DNA of 64,000 nt from Zingiber officinale (lineage: Eukaryota > Streptophyta > Magnoliopsida > Zingiberales > Zingiberaceae): assembly GCF_018446385.1 (NCBI RefSeq), contig NC_056001.1:9914672-9978671 (forward strand). The letters are read 5' to 3'. A program made the translations under genes and the position numbers. Below are positions 12,166 to 23,279 of this stretch, piece after piece; the first letter of the stretch is position 1, and the number at the start of each line of letters is the position of its first letter. The notes beneath the pieces were generated by a model. It searched no databases. It saw nothing but the letters and a program-made list of their open reading frames with translations, and was not told the DNA's origin.

Positions 12166-13566
12166 ATGGCCCAACAAGAGGATTTCAGCACCGTTCGTCC
12201 CCCGCTCTTCTCCGAAGAAGACTTCGGGTACTGGAAGGGACGAATGGAAACTTACCTGAAGATCCAGTTTGATACCTGGATGATTATCAAAACTAGAATA
12301 CAACAGCCAACCGACGAAGACGGCAAGCCGACACCCTGCGAAAAATGGGAACCGACTCTAATCAAGAAGGTGGAAGTTAATGCCAGAGCGACCTGCACCC
12401 TCCAGTGCGGACTGACCAAGGAGGAGCTCAATAGAGTTGGACCGTTCTCCAGCGCAAAAGAGCTTTGGGAGAAGCTGATCGAACTCCACGAGGGCACCTC
12501 CGACACCAAGGTTAGTAAAAGAGATATTCTATTCAATAAACTATATAATCTAAAAATGCAGGAAGGAGAAACAGTAAGTCAACTCCACGCGCGCATACAA
12601 GACGTTCTCAACTCCCTCCATTCAATCGGGCAGAAAGTCGAGAATCGAGACATCGTAAGGTACGCACTAAACTCGTTTCCAAGGAGTACATTGTGGGCAT
12701 CAATGGTAGATGTCTACAAAGTCTCCAAGGATCTATCTTCTATAAAATTAGATGAGTTATTTTGTGAGTTTGAATTGCATAAACAGACTAATACACAGCC
12801 AACCGAGAAGGGGGTTGCTTTGGTTGCAGGTACCAGTCGAACACGCGAACCGAAATCACGACGAAAAATTGAACTAGAATCGGAAGTCGAACCCGACTCA
12901 GACGATGAATTGACAACCGAACTAGTAAATCTTGTAAAGAAACTCTACAAGAAGAAGAAGGGCTTCAACAAGAGAGACCTAAAGAAAGCAGTACAATCCA
13001 AGGAGGGTCAACCCAGCTCAAGAGTCAAGTTCGAGGTGATTTGTTACGGATGCAACCAAAAAGGGCACATCAAGGCCAACTGCCCAAATCAGAAGGATGC
13101 AAAGAAGCAGAGAAAAAGGAAGGTGCTGAAAGCGACTTGGGAAGAATCCTCAGAAGAAGACACCGACGATGAACTCGATCAGACGAGTCTACTTGCGCTG
13201 ATGGCCCGGGACCAGATTGAACTGTCCGAGAGCGAGAGCGAGTCAGAAGCCGAGTCCGAGCGAAGCCACGGATCCGTATCCATTTCCGAAGAGCCTGACC
13301 CCGCTGTAAGTGCTCCTCGACTTAACAATTTAGTTAATTACTTACTACGCAAATTAACTAAGTCAAACCTAAAGGTCAAGTCACTTCTAAAGGAAGTAGC
13401 AGTCCTTAAAGAAGTGACTAACCCCAAGACCTTGCCTGACCCAGTTCAGACTGGAAGTTCAACTCGAGTTCAAAAACTTGAGGAAGAAAACTCCAGTCTG
13501 AAAACTCAGGTTAAGGATTTTAAAAAATACATTAGAACGGTTCTCTTTGGGCTCAAAGAAGCTTGA
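12166..13566 (+). CDS. gag: Copia gag polyprotein (UBN2-type, CCHC zinc knuckle), 466 aa
   Basis: Capsid-like protein of the surrounding retroelement, expected to form virus-like particles in the cytoplasm and bind element RNA. Residues about 10-205 resemble the UBN2/gag-polypeptide domain of plant Copia elements (YWKGRMETYL near the start, then LWEKLIELHEGTS). A CCHC knuckle, C-x2-C-x4-H-x4-C (CYGCNQKGHIKANC), lies near residues 295-308, followed by an acidic serine/glutamate-rich stretch and a C-terminal coiled-coil-like region. It starts at the first ATG about 250 bases after the primer-binding site. The frame looks whole. Shortly downstream, 13547-13816 shows further Sirevirus gag-like words (LILETQRAVYNKTGLGY, then VQVWVPK). 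No pol follows. Confidence 0.85.
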   Translation: MAQQEDFSTVRPPLFSEEDFGYWKGRMETYLKIQFDTWMIIKTRIQQPTDEDGKPTPCEKWEPTLIKKVEVNARATCTLQCGLTKEELNRVGPFSSAKELWEKLIELHEGTSDTKVSKRDILFNKLYNLKMQEGETVSQLHARIQDVLNSLHSIGQKVENRDIVRYALNSFPRSTLWASMVDVYKVSKDLSSIKLDELFCEFELHKQTNTQPTEKGVALVAGTSRTREPKSRRKIELESEVEPDSDDELTTELVNLVKKLYKKKKGFNKRDLKKAVQSKEGQPSSRVKFEVICYGCNQKGHIKANCPNQKDAKKQRKRKVLKATWEESSEEDTDDELDQTSLLALMARDQIELSESESESEAESERSHGSVSISEEPDPAVSAPRLNNLVNYLLRKLTKSNLKVKSLLKEVAVLKEVTNPKTLPDPVQTGSSTRVQKLEEENSSLKTQVKDFKKYIRTVLFGLKEA

Positions 13567-13819
13567 CTTAATTCTTGAGACACAAAGAGCCGTTTACAAC
13601 AAAACTGGGTTAGGTTATAAAACTAAAAGAAAATATAGATCCTACGTGTCCTTAGTAAATAGACAAAATAATAAATCAGTCCAAGTATGGGTACCCAAGT
13701 CCAACCTGGTTATCAAGTTGGACTTGGTCAATATTGGGTCCCTAATGATCAAATACATTATCTCGATAGACCATATCGAGGCTATGATCCAGGGGGAGCT
13801 AGAAGAAAAACAATAAAAA

Positions 13820-14440
13820 TAAAACTAAATTAACAATAAAATTAAATTAAAATTCAAATTAAATCAAAATCCAAATTAAATTAAATTCAAATTAAGATCA
13901 AAGTCAAACAAAATCTTAAAAATCCAAGGGAATGCTCCAGAATAACTAGCACCTCCAAACTTAATCCACCCGATAAGGGTAACCAAGAGTAGACTACCCG
14001 GCAGGGTAATTAAGGTTAGATTAAAATGGGCTAGGTTTAACTTAACTCACGGTACTGGTGAAGTATTGGATGATAGTACGTTGGGGAAGCTTAGTCATTG
14101 CATGTCTAGGAAGATATGACTTTGACCTGGTGCATTTGGCTAAGTGGAATCGACCGAAGCTACCCTTTATGGATCATAACTAGTTAGACCAAGGTTTTGT
14201 ACTAAGTTCAATGGATAGGACTATTTGGAAAACCTTGAAGGCATGGTTACTTTAATGATGTCCTTGTGACTCACCATAGCCCAGAAGTTTATCCAAAGAA
14301 CGTATACTTGTTGAACCCAAAGCTAAACCTGAATCTAACACAAAGTTAAACCAAACCCTAAAATTGAACCTAATTTATCTCACAAAAATTATAGGACTAC
14401 CTGATTGAAAATTTAGATCGGGTGAGATGACTAAGGAATA
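13820..14440 (+). other. Non-coding remnant after gag
   Basis: Mixed A/T-rich and moderate-GC DNA with no recognisable pol sequence in the position where protease and integrase would normally lie. No gene seen. Confidence 0.4.
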
Positions 14441-14865
14441 GAAATTAAAAGAAAATCAAATTTAAAATTCAAATTCGAAATTCGAATTCAAATTCGAAAT
14501 TCGAATTCAAATTCGAAATGAAAATTCATAATCAAAATTAAATTTAGAATCAAATTCGAATTAAAATTTGAAATTCGAAGTTAAAATTCGTAATTAAAAT
14601 TAAATTAAGGTTCAAATTTGAAATTTGAATTAAAATTCGAAATTCCAAATTAAAATTCGTAATTATAATTAAAGTAGTTCTAATTCAAGATTCAAATTCG
14701 AAATTCGAAATGAAAATTCGTAATTAAAATTAAATTAAGATTTAAATTCGAAATTCGAATTAAAATTCGAAATTCGTAATTATAATTAAATTATTTCTAA
14801 TTCAAGATTCAAATTCGAAATTCGAATTAAAATTTAAATTCGTAATTAAAATTAAATTAATATGT
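14440..14865. repeat. Low-complexity array of AAATTCGAATT-type words
   Basis: Repeated short words (AAATTCGAAATTCGAATT and variants) fill about 400 bases. They are self-complementary around TTCGAA and sit where pol is missing in this element. Confidence 0.7.
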
Positions 14866-15255
14866 TTCAAATTAATTAACTTAAAATATTTTTCAAAAAT
14901 TTAATTAACTTAAAACATTTTTCAAAAATTTAATTAACTTAAAATATTTTTCAAAATTTAATTAACTTAAAATATTTTTCAAAAATTTAATTAACTTAAA
15001 ACATTTTTCAAAAATTTAATTAACTTAAAATAATTTTCAAAAATTAATTAACTTAAAATATTTTTCAAAATTTAATTAACTTAAAATATTTTTCAAAATT
15101 TTAATTAACTTAAAACATTTTTCAAAAATTTAATTAACTTAAAATATTTTTCAAAAATTAATTAACTTAACATATTTTTCAAAAATTTAATTAACTTAAC
15201 ATATTTTTCAAAAATTTAATTAACTCAAAATATTTTTCAAAATTTTAATTAACTT
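14866..15255. repeat. Tandem repeat, ~29-bp unit, ~13 copies
   Basis: Units of AATTAACTTAAAATATTTTT plus CAAAAATTT, with single-base differences between copies. The array directly follows the AAATTCGAATT array. Confidence 0.85.
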
Positions 15256-15689
15256 TTTTTTATTTTCTTAATTAACCTAACCTTTAAAACAAATTAACTT
15301 AATACTTAAAAAAATTAAAAAATAAATAAATAAATAACACGTGGCGCCTTTCAGAGGCACCTCCCACACAAGGGAGGCGCCCTATACAGAGGCAGGAATT
15401 AGGAAAATTCCCGCCGACTTACCCTAAGGCGCCTCGGATCATCTCCGAGGCGCCTCCAACAGACCCAATAAGGCGCCTTAAACATGATTTAAGGCGCCTT
15501 CAACCCGGAATATCGTCGCGAACAGAAGTTTTCTGTTCGTTTTCTGCCGAAGCCGAGCACGAGATTCTCGTGTGATTTCTCCCCAACCAAGGCGCCTCCA
15601 ACCCACTTCTTCCTCCCCTACTCCTAGCAATGCCTCCTAGGTATACTCTAAACCTTCCTTAATCATCTACTACATAAATTTCGTACTAG

Positions 15690-16630
15690 TTTTTGCTGTT
15701 TTTCTGGTATATTGTAAAAAATAGGAAACGTCGCATTGTTGATCCTACACCGGCTAGGGCCCCTTCTACGGACCCTAGATTCCCCTCGGAGCAGCATAGG
15801 GTAGATTTTGCTAGGTTTACATTCGAGTCCATTAAACCTAGGTATGTAGGTAGGGCATTTTTTCCCAGTTTTGTCTCCCTGCTGTCAAGATGATAGATTA
15901 TTATCACTTAGGGAAACTGGTTGACTACAACAATACAGTAAATCAAGATTTGTGTGCCTAGTTCTATCACAACTTTGAAAAGGTTGATGATACTACATAT
16001 TCCACCAGAGTGGGTGGAACTGACATCCAGCTTACCCCCTCCCTGATTCGTACGAGTCTAGAGCTTAGGGAGTCCACATGTACCTTCTTGTGCTATCCGG
16101 TTAGGGATCTACCATTTGGTGATCCCTATTCCCATATCACCTTAGATAACATCTATATGTATTTTTTTGGGGAGGAGAGACTCTTTGGCCTGACTGAGTT
16201 CAGGTCAACTCTTCTTAAGGTTCAGGACCATGTTATGTACAAAGTTCTGACAGCATGCATTTTGCCCATCACATCTCGAGACGTCTCAAAGATGCGATCA
16301 TCCCACTCATTCTTTTTGTACGCTCTTAGTCAGCGCCTAGATATAGACATTGCATTGCATATGTTTCATAACATCATTCATGCATCTAGTACAGTCACAT
16401 CTGGAGTGATCCATATGCCCTACTGTCATATCCTGACCCAGATTTTCTCCAAATCTAGGATAGACACGTCCATAGGGACACTCATCCCACTTACCATATA
16501 TGATGAGTTAGGGAAGTAGAGTCTTCGATTAGCCGGTATAGAGGTCACCACCGAGGGGATTCTGGCCTGGAAGGGCCGGCCGCCGCCAGTCACAGCTCCT
16601 ATCGCTGCAGAGGCCGAGGATGCACTAGGC
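15690..16630 (+). mobile_element. env-like / 'putative plant transposon protein' region of the element
   Basis: A coding-like stretch between the missing pol and the 3' LTR. The clearest part, 16010-16519, includes VLTACILPITSRDVSKMRSS and FFLYALSQRLDIDIA, resembling the conserved block (LLPTSHVSEVTKDRA, then LLYAILTGKSINVG) of plant proteins named envelope-like or 'putative plant transposon protein' in Sireviruses. That likeness is from memory and is moderate. It has a few breaks. A proline/alanine/serine-rich tail-like stretch continues to about 16980. Position downstream of pol and upstream of the purine tract fits the Sirevirus env-like slot. Confidence 0.5.
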
Positions 16631-16989
16631 GAGGGAGAGGAGTGACCCGACTTCTTAGCAGAGGAGTTTTTCGCAAATCCTTCCACCTCTGCTGGGCACT
16701 CCACATCAGCCGGACCTTCGACTTCGGCGTCACTCTCCGTCGAGGACAGACTGCCCGGCTTGAGGTTCAGTTCATTGAGACTTGACGCACTGTTCGAGAG
16801 AGTCATCGCTTCCTCCGATCTCTTCGATCCGAGATAGCTGCAGGGTTCGCCTCTCTCCGAGGCGAGATACGTCGCTAGGGACAGCCTCAGCCTGCACCCG
16901 AGCAGCCCCCTGCACCACCTCCAGCTGACGACCCTCCAGCTGATGATCCTGCTTTCGATGATCCTGCTTTATGACGCTATTATTTGATG

Positions 16990-18655
16990 TATCTTGGATA
17001 GAGACCTATACTGTCTAGTTTGACTGTACTGGTGCTTAGTTGAACTCTACTTATTTATGCTTATTAGTTTCTTTTTGGTTAAATCCTACTTTTAGAAGAC
17101 AAATAGGAATGTGTTGGGTAGAATAGTTTTTGATTTTCAAATCAGTTTCCTACATTTTTACCTGTTTTCAAAATCATCTTATGTTTTAAAATTCTAGGAA
17201 AATTTTGTTTTCAAAATTCTGATTTTTCTAGATTTTCAAATTTGGACTTAGCCTAGGCTCTACCTTAGAAATCATGTTCCCCTAGAATTCAGCCAGAGCA
17301 TCTCACAAACACCTAGGTGTACCTTGATTGTGCTTGAAAAACATAGAATGGTGTGAGATACATAGGGCACAGCCTGGACTCAAGAATGCTTATGTCTGTG
17401 CATCAATATGAGTCTGGGCATTAAACACCTAATTAACAGTAATCAAGTCAAGTCATCCAGCCCTAGTAAAATCTAACTGGATCTATTGACTTAACTTGAC
17501 TAACCAAGTGAAAGTTGTTGCCCTCTAGGTAATCAGCCAGTAGCTAAATGGTTAGACATGTGGTCGCGAATCTAAGTGCTTGACTGTTAAATTTTTTTAG
17601 TTCACTCAGGCTTGAACATTAGGGCTCTGATACCTTACGTAAAGAAATTAGCTAAGTTACAGTCAATCTAACTCAACTCAGGCTTGAACATTAGGGCTTT
17701 GATACCTTACGTAAAGAAATTAGCTAAGTTACAGTCAATCTAACTCAACTCATGCTTAGATATTAAGGCTTTAAGCTCCTCTTTTGCCTTCAAAAGTTTT
17801 AAATTAACTATTCGTCTAAAAGAAAACTCCCTTCAAATTTAGCTAAGTTTTTGCAAAATTTAGCTTATTGTTTTAAAAAATTTCCTTTCAAAAATCATTT
17901 TGTTCTTTTTAGCCTTAGCCGTTCTTAAAAGTCTTTTTGAAATTAATAATTGTCAACAAAGCTTTTTTCGAATTTAGCTAAGTCTTTCAAATCTCTCCCT
18001 TAATAACTGTTGAAAATTTGAATTCTAAAACATGTTTTTTAAATAATTCAACTAGGCTTCAAAATTAGCTAAAGTTATATTTCAAAGTCAACTTTTTATT
18101 AGCTTTTTAAACTTAGTTGAAAGAAAAATTGATCTTTAAACTTTGATTTCACTTAGCTAAGACTTTTATAATGAATTATAAAAAGCTAAGTGTTCTAAGA
18201 AATTTTTAAAAGAAAATGTTTGAAACTATAGTTTTTACTATGTTACAAAGAAAAATCTTTCTCTAGCAAAATTAATTGATAAAGTTTTAGAAAACCAATT
18301 TCGAGCTCAAACTATTTTACTTAATGAATCCGATTTATAAGAAATGTTGCCTTTAATACAAAGTAAACTTAAAGAATCCTTACTTAGTCTTTTTTTCTCT
18401 TATCTTTTTCCTAAAATCTTCGTGAAAAGTTAAGATTCTTTCAAACGTGCTTATTTTTTGATAAATGGCAAAGGGGAAGAGTAGGAAAATTCAAAAGAAA
18501 AATTTATAAAGAAAAATTTTTAAAGAAAAAGCCTTTATTAAAGGGGAGCCTAACAAAGTTTAAGTTTTAGCTTAACCATGCTGACATTCAAGCTTGCTTA
18601 CTTAAACTTTATGCATCTATTTTACTTAGCTTTAAATTTCAGTTGCTATAATCGT
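16990..18655 (+). other. A/T-rich 3' internal region of the gag-only element
   Basis: No gene seen. Contains a perfect-looking 72-bp tandem duplication (17605-17676 and 17677-17748) and a run of TTAGCTAAG-type words from 17640 to 18200. Confidence 0.6.
17605..17748. repeat. 72-bp tandem duplication
   Basis: Two adjacent copies starting CTCAGGCTTGAACATTAGGG and ending AATCTAACTCAA. I see one difference between them (GGGCTCTG versus GGGCTTTG). Confidence 0.85.
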
Positions 18656-18666
18656 AAAGGAGGAGA
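18656..18666 (+). other. Polypurine tract
   Basis: AAAGGAGGAGA immediately before the 3' LTR, the expected plus-strand priming site. Confidence 0.8.
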
Positions 18667-18667
18667 T

Positions 18668-19927
18668 TGTTGGTACGGGAAGCATCCAACGATCGACCGT
18701 TGTTTTGATAATGGCAAAGGAATTCAAAGTTAAGTTGTTTTGTGATCTAAGGTACTTAATTGAGTGTTTCAGGAAAGTCTCAGCTGCGGTTAGGTAAGTG
18801 GAAAACCCTAGGCGGTGGTAACCCTAAGTCATAGGGGGTGGTAACCCTATGCGGAAAGTCTTGGCGGGTCGAGAGCTTCAAGCAAAAGTCCTAGGGGGTA
18901 ACCCTAGGTGGAAAGTCCTGGTGTAGCAAACCAGGTGAAAGACTGGACGGGCCGGGGAGCGGGAGTCCAGCAGAAAGTCCGGAAGTTTCGAACGCTGAGC
19001 AAAAGTCCAGTCAATCTGGAGGATCGCACTGGCAACAGGTAAATCTCTTGAGTGGAGTAGGTGAGGACGCGTTCCCCGTAGAGGGAACAGTAGGCGTCGG
19101 GTCGACCAAGGATTTCCGGTTGAAAATTCGAAGTCAGACCCGGACAGTCCGATGACTGTCAATTATATCTATCATATTGTTTCTGTGCTAACTTTGTTTT
19201 GCAGGGTTTGTGCTTGGGACTAACACATTTTGCAGGAACAAAGAAACACACTTAGCCTCGGATGAACAGTGTCCGAGGTGCCTCCATGGGGCTTGGAGGC
19301 GCCTCAGGTGCTAGCCGAAGCCAGCTGTCCAGAGAAGCTGGAGGCGCCTCGGAGGAAGCTGGAGGCGCCTTGGACCAGGCGTTGGAGGCGCCTTGGAGTA
19401 GCTTGGAGGCGCCTTCAATGGGATAAGGTGCGACCAGATCAGAGCTGATCCACGCGTGCGACTCGGCGGCCTGGAGGCGCCTCGGACATGCTTGGAGGCG
19501 CCTCCATCACTGTTTATAAGGAGGGTTCGAGCAACACTAAATTGAAGAATTCACAGGCGATCCTTCTGCGTTCAACTGCTAACAAGTTCATCCCAAAGTA
19601 CTGCAGCAACCTTCCGACGACCCGGAGCTCCGCTGTTTTAGAATCTGTCGTTCGGTATAATTTACATTCTCGCACTCATTATAAATCTTAATCTGTACTA
19701 TTGCTTCGAGCTTATAGTTGTTGCCGATCGGAAGCGATCAATAATCGCAGGCCTTGGAGTAGGAGTCGCCACAGACTCCGAATCAAGTAACTCCTCGTGT
19801 CCTTGTGTATTGTTTTTGTTCCCTTTTCTTTATTCCGCTGCTTAAACTCGTACGATTTACGAATTCGAAAATAGTGAAAGTCACGAGCGTTATTCACCCC
19901 CCCCTTTTAGCGCTTCTCGATCCAACA
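18668..19927 (+). repeat. 3' LTR of the gag-only element
   Basis: Begins TGTTGGTACGGG and ends ATCCAACA, followed by GGTGG. It is about 70 bases longer than the 5' LTR, mostly because of one extra CCCTAAGTCATAGGGGGTGG-like unit and extra GGAGGCGCCTCGGA units. Confidence 0.85.
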
Positions 19928-19932
19928 GGTGG

Positions 19933-20517
19933 TGGCAGGGCTCGAAGGGGTGGATATGGATAGAGTGGTGCAACATAATCACCTGGAGGTATGCGATGAT
20001 AGTAGCGAGTGGCCAACCAATCGGTAGGAGAGAATCTACGATAAGGTCATCAGGCCAAAGTAGGCTGCAGTGAGGAGGGTAACAGACATGGACATGGGCT
20101 CATGCATAGTGGACTTAGAGACTATGAGGACGAGGACGGCGAGGTGGGAGACATAGCTGGCGATTGAGGTGTGCAAGTTGGGCCTATCAAGCAAGATGGA
20201 CTCCATATTATAGAAGACCTTTTTCGCAGAAGAATTCAAACTAGAGATTGAGGAAATTAAGAATTATTCTTTTTTTCTTAACCTTGATCTCAGATATACT
20301 TTACATTTAGGATGAATTTTGTACCTATGTTAAGTTATTATTATTATTTTTTTTTAAAAAAAAAGTCTTGATGAAAAGAAAGAGGCGGGGCTTTGATTTT
20401 TTTGGATTTGCTTGATGACTAATTTCTAAAAGTGAGAGATTTAATACTTTATAGATCCAGGTGTGCATCCATCGTGACCGATTGAGTGGAGTTCTAGATG
20501 TCCAGATTACTTCTAAA
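19933..20517. repeat. Direct segmental duplication, copy B, right part
   Basis: Continues the copy interrupted at 10712 and aligns with about 8520-9092. Shared landmarks include GGCCAAAGTAGGCTGCAGTG and GAAGAAAGAGGC-like words before an A/T run. Confidence 0.75.
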
Positions 20518-20825
20518 GTGAATGCGCAACGTTGATATGCAAAGTATCGAACCCTCTTAAAGTGAATGGAAATCAATATGCCTCATTGCATGAAAAGTTA
20601 GTCAAAAGGGCAGACAGTGCCGTTGCCATGTTAGGATTTCAATAGGAATCCTTTTTTTTTCACTGGGTAAAAATAAATCTGATAATTTTAAAAAGTGTAG
20701 CTTTTCAAACATCTCGGTCAACTTTATTAAGTCTTTATTAGAACAGTAGCTAGCTAGTGTCATTACAGCATATATATCGAAGCAACCGATTTATTCATTA
20801 TGATATATCATCATTTCTTATTAAA

Positions 20826-21506
20826 CTAAGCGTTAAACGGTCTTTGGTTGTAGCAGTCCAAATTATCGCCATAGTTCAACCCCAGCAAGTCACAGTATCT
20901 CTTGTAGAATCCAATCCGATCTGCGACCTGATCGTTCGAACCTTTGCCGCACTCGATCCCTCCATTGATGATGTTGGTGATGACCCCGTACCCTGGAAGT
21001 CTTCCAGCCGCTCGATCGGCATCGGAGGGCGTCCATCGTCCGGTGATCACGTCGTGGGACGAGGGTTTGTTCCCCTGCGGTGTCATCCAGAACCAAATGG
21101 CCGTTTTGAAGGATATAACTCCGTCCGTAGCGACCAAGTCCGGATTACTCAGGAGGTTCGAACCGATGGCACTCCCAGCTGGGCCGTAATTGTAATTGCT
21201 GCACGAATAAGAAATTAATTAACTTTATTCGTTTATGTTAGAAACATTTTTTATAATTATTTTTAAAATATAGATGGAATAATTACTGGGTGAGTTGGAT
21301 CGGGCCGCGGCCGTAGTAACTCTGTCCGGCGGCGCACGGCCATTGCGCGTCGGCGGAGCAGTAGTCCGAAGGAGGATCTCGTTCTCGGATGAAGCAGTAG
21401 CCCCATGCATATGGGCCGTCGGGTGCGCTGGGCCAGCCACCTTAAAGTTCATGAAAAACAAATCGAAATTATGAATTAATTATGTTTTGTTTTACTTATT
21501 TAAAGA

Positions 21507-21541
<35 letters not shown>

Positions 21542-21841
21542 TGAGATGTGTTTGGAATTGTAGTACGAACCAGTTGTCTCGTGAGAAGTCTGAGCCAGGA
21601 AGGCAGCGACCTCCCGGTTCTGGGTGGCGGCGTCGCCGGTCGTTCCGAATCCGGGGAAGGAGTTGGCGGCGGTCACGAAGGCGTTGTAGGTGTAGAACCC
21701 GCTGGCTGGGCAGGCAGCGTCGTTGCGATGCTTCAGCATCTGGTCGAACAGGGAGGCGCTGATGATGGCCACCACACCGCCGGAGGAGCCGAGCAGCAGC
21801 GCGGCCAGGCCGAAGACGATCGCTAAGAACCTGGTCGTCAT
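20826..21841 (-). CDS. Class II chitinase (glycoside hydrolase family 19), 265 aa, 3 exons
   Basis: Hydrolyses chitin beta-1,4 bonds; a secreted pathogenesis-related (PR-3) type enzyme. Exons on the minus strand: 21571-21841, 21287-21440, 20826-21198, all with GT-AG introns that keep frame (798 coding bases). Residues 1-25 form a signal peptide (hydrophobic, ending GGVVA). There is no chitin-binding hevein domain, hence class II. The catalytic glutamates are visible: E88 in HETT and E110 in FIRERD, spaced 22 residues as in barley chitinase. Other family marks are [29 protein letters not shown] and the C-terminal [10 protein letters not shown]. Intron 1 contains an AAT microsatellite (21507-21540). 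It stands alone among repeats; all three exons look intact, so it is probably functional. Confidence 0.93.
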
Positions 21842-21878
21842 GGGTTTGGATTGTGAAGAGAGTAGGGATGGAGGTGGT

Positions 21879-21888
21879 GCTTAAATAG
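21879..21888 (-). promoter_or_regulatory. Possible TATA box of the chitinase gene
   Basis: CTATTTAAGC on the minus strand about 40 bases upstream of the ATG. It would give a very short 5' leader, so this is tentative. Confidence 0.35.
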
Positions 21889-22395
21889 AGCCAAGGAGGA
21901 ACACGAAGGGCCAGTCTCAACTCTTCCAGAGGCCTAGGCAAATTTTTTTTTTTTTAAAAAATATTATTTGTAATTTTTGAGAAGTAAAATTGCTAGCAAA
22001 ATTATATGGTTAAGTTTTGATAATAATTTTTTAAATTAATAAAATATAAATTATTTAATCTTTAAACATTATTAAAAAATATTAATTTTAATTAAAAATT
22101 ATTTTTTATAAATTTAATATCTATTTAATTCTGAATTTATTATTTTTAAAAAATATATTTAATTTTAAAAATAAATCTAAACCATTTAAAGTGAAAAAAA
22201 TTTCATTTAAAAATACCAGGAGAAATTAAAGATAGTCATTTTTTAATTTATATAATAAAAAATTAATTTGATGTTTAAAAGTTTAACATACTGGTTTACC
22301 TAATGAAAAAAATTTCTATCATTTTTGTGTTCGAGTAGGAAGAAAAGAAAAAAACTTCTTTTAATCTGTTACATAGCCGTTATGTGCATGTTATC

Positions 22396-22625
22396 TAAAT
22401 CTTAGATCATCAATATTTAGAATTTACCTTGACCATTATATTATATCAATTTATGAGATTATTATATCAGAGATGTAGGTTTATTATCTACATTATGTTC
22501 TGAGGATAAAAATATCCTTTAATAGTAATATAATAATAGAAGAGATATTTTTAAACGGAGAACGCATGACATCTCTAATGTAATGATCAAGAATTGATTT
22601 TCAGAAATTGATGATCTAAGATTTA
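22396..22625. mobile_element. MITE with 19-bp perfect terminal inverted repeats
   Basis: Ends are TAAATCTTAGATCATCAAT and its exact reverse complement (22607-22625). The interior is 190 bases of A/T-rich non-coding DNA. The superfamily is not clear because no target duplication is evident. Confidence 0.7.
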
Positions 22626-23279
22626 CTCTATCATATGTTTGATGTCTGTATATTTATATGTACTTTCATTCATATCCATGAAATCGACACTAAAAAAAAA
22701 TTGTTAATATAATGTATCTATATTTTTAAAACCATCAATACATGAAAACAAGGGTAAATTGGATTTTAAACAAATAAAATATACAATTAAAAAAAATCAA
22801 CAAACAAAAAAAAATAATCTAAAATTTAAAATAAATATTTTTAAATTAATCGTGAATGTTTTTTTAAAATAAATATAAATAATATAATAATATAAAAAAA
22901 TTAGGATCCAATCATTTAGGCCTAGTCATTGGCCGTTTGCCTTGAGCTGGCAATGGGAACACGCGGGCTTGGAACTTTGCTTTGAGCATGTGCCGAGTTC
23001 ACATCAACAAAGTTGTTTTTTCCGAGCTAATTAAATTGGACTGGTAGATGTTGTTCAATCGAAAAAACCTGCCAAACTGTGGAAGAAAGACACAATCCAC
23101 TACCTCTAGTGGAAGGAAAACCAACCGTTCACATTTTGTGTGGAATTAATATGGTGGCTCTTCGCCCCTGATCATGGGCTGCTCCAGGAATGTATAAAAC
23201 AGAGATAAGCATGCCCTGGTCAATTGACTGACAGATAGACGAGATATACGAAGACATTTTTGGCGCTTACGTCAACAGA

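Larger units (their letters stand above)
10713..19927 (+). mobile_element. Sirevirus-like Copia element with gag and env-like region but no pol
   Basis: A 9.2 kb element with intact architecture: 5-bp target duplication GGTGG (10708-10712 and 19928-19932), 5' LTR 10713-11901, Met-tRNA primer-binding site 11904-11915, gag 12166-13566, A/T-rich tandem arrays 14440-15255, a GGCGCC-rich block 15340-15610, an env-like region about 15690-16630, A/T-rich DNA, a purine tract 18656-18666, and 3' LTR 18668-19927. No protease, integrase, reverse transcriptase or RNase H words were seen, so it would need enzymes from another element. The gag frame looks whole; the env-like region has a few breaks. The LTRs differ by roughly 4% by eye, which at commonly used plant LTR rates suggests about 1-2 million years. 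Confidence 0.85.

Noticed and set aside
12252-12536. Minus-strand frame inside gag
   Set aside because: Shadow of the gag coding region.
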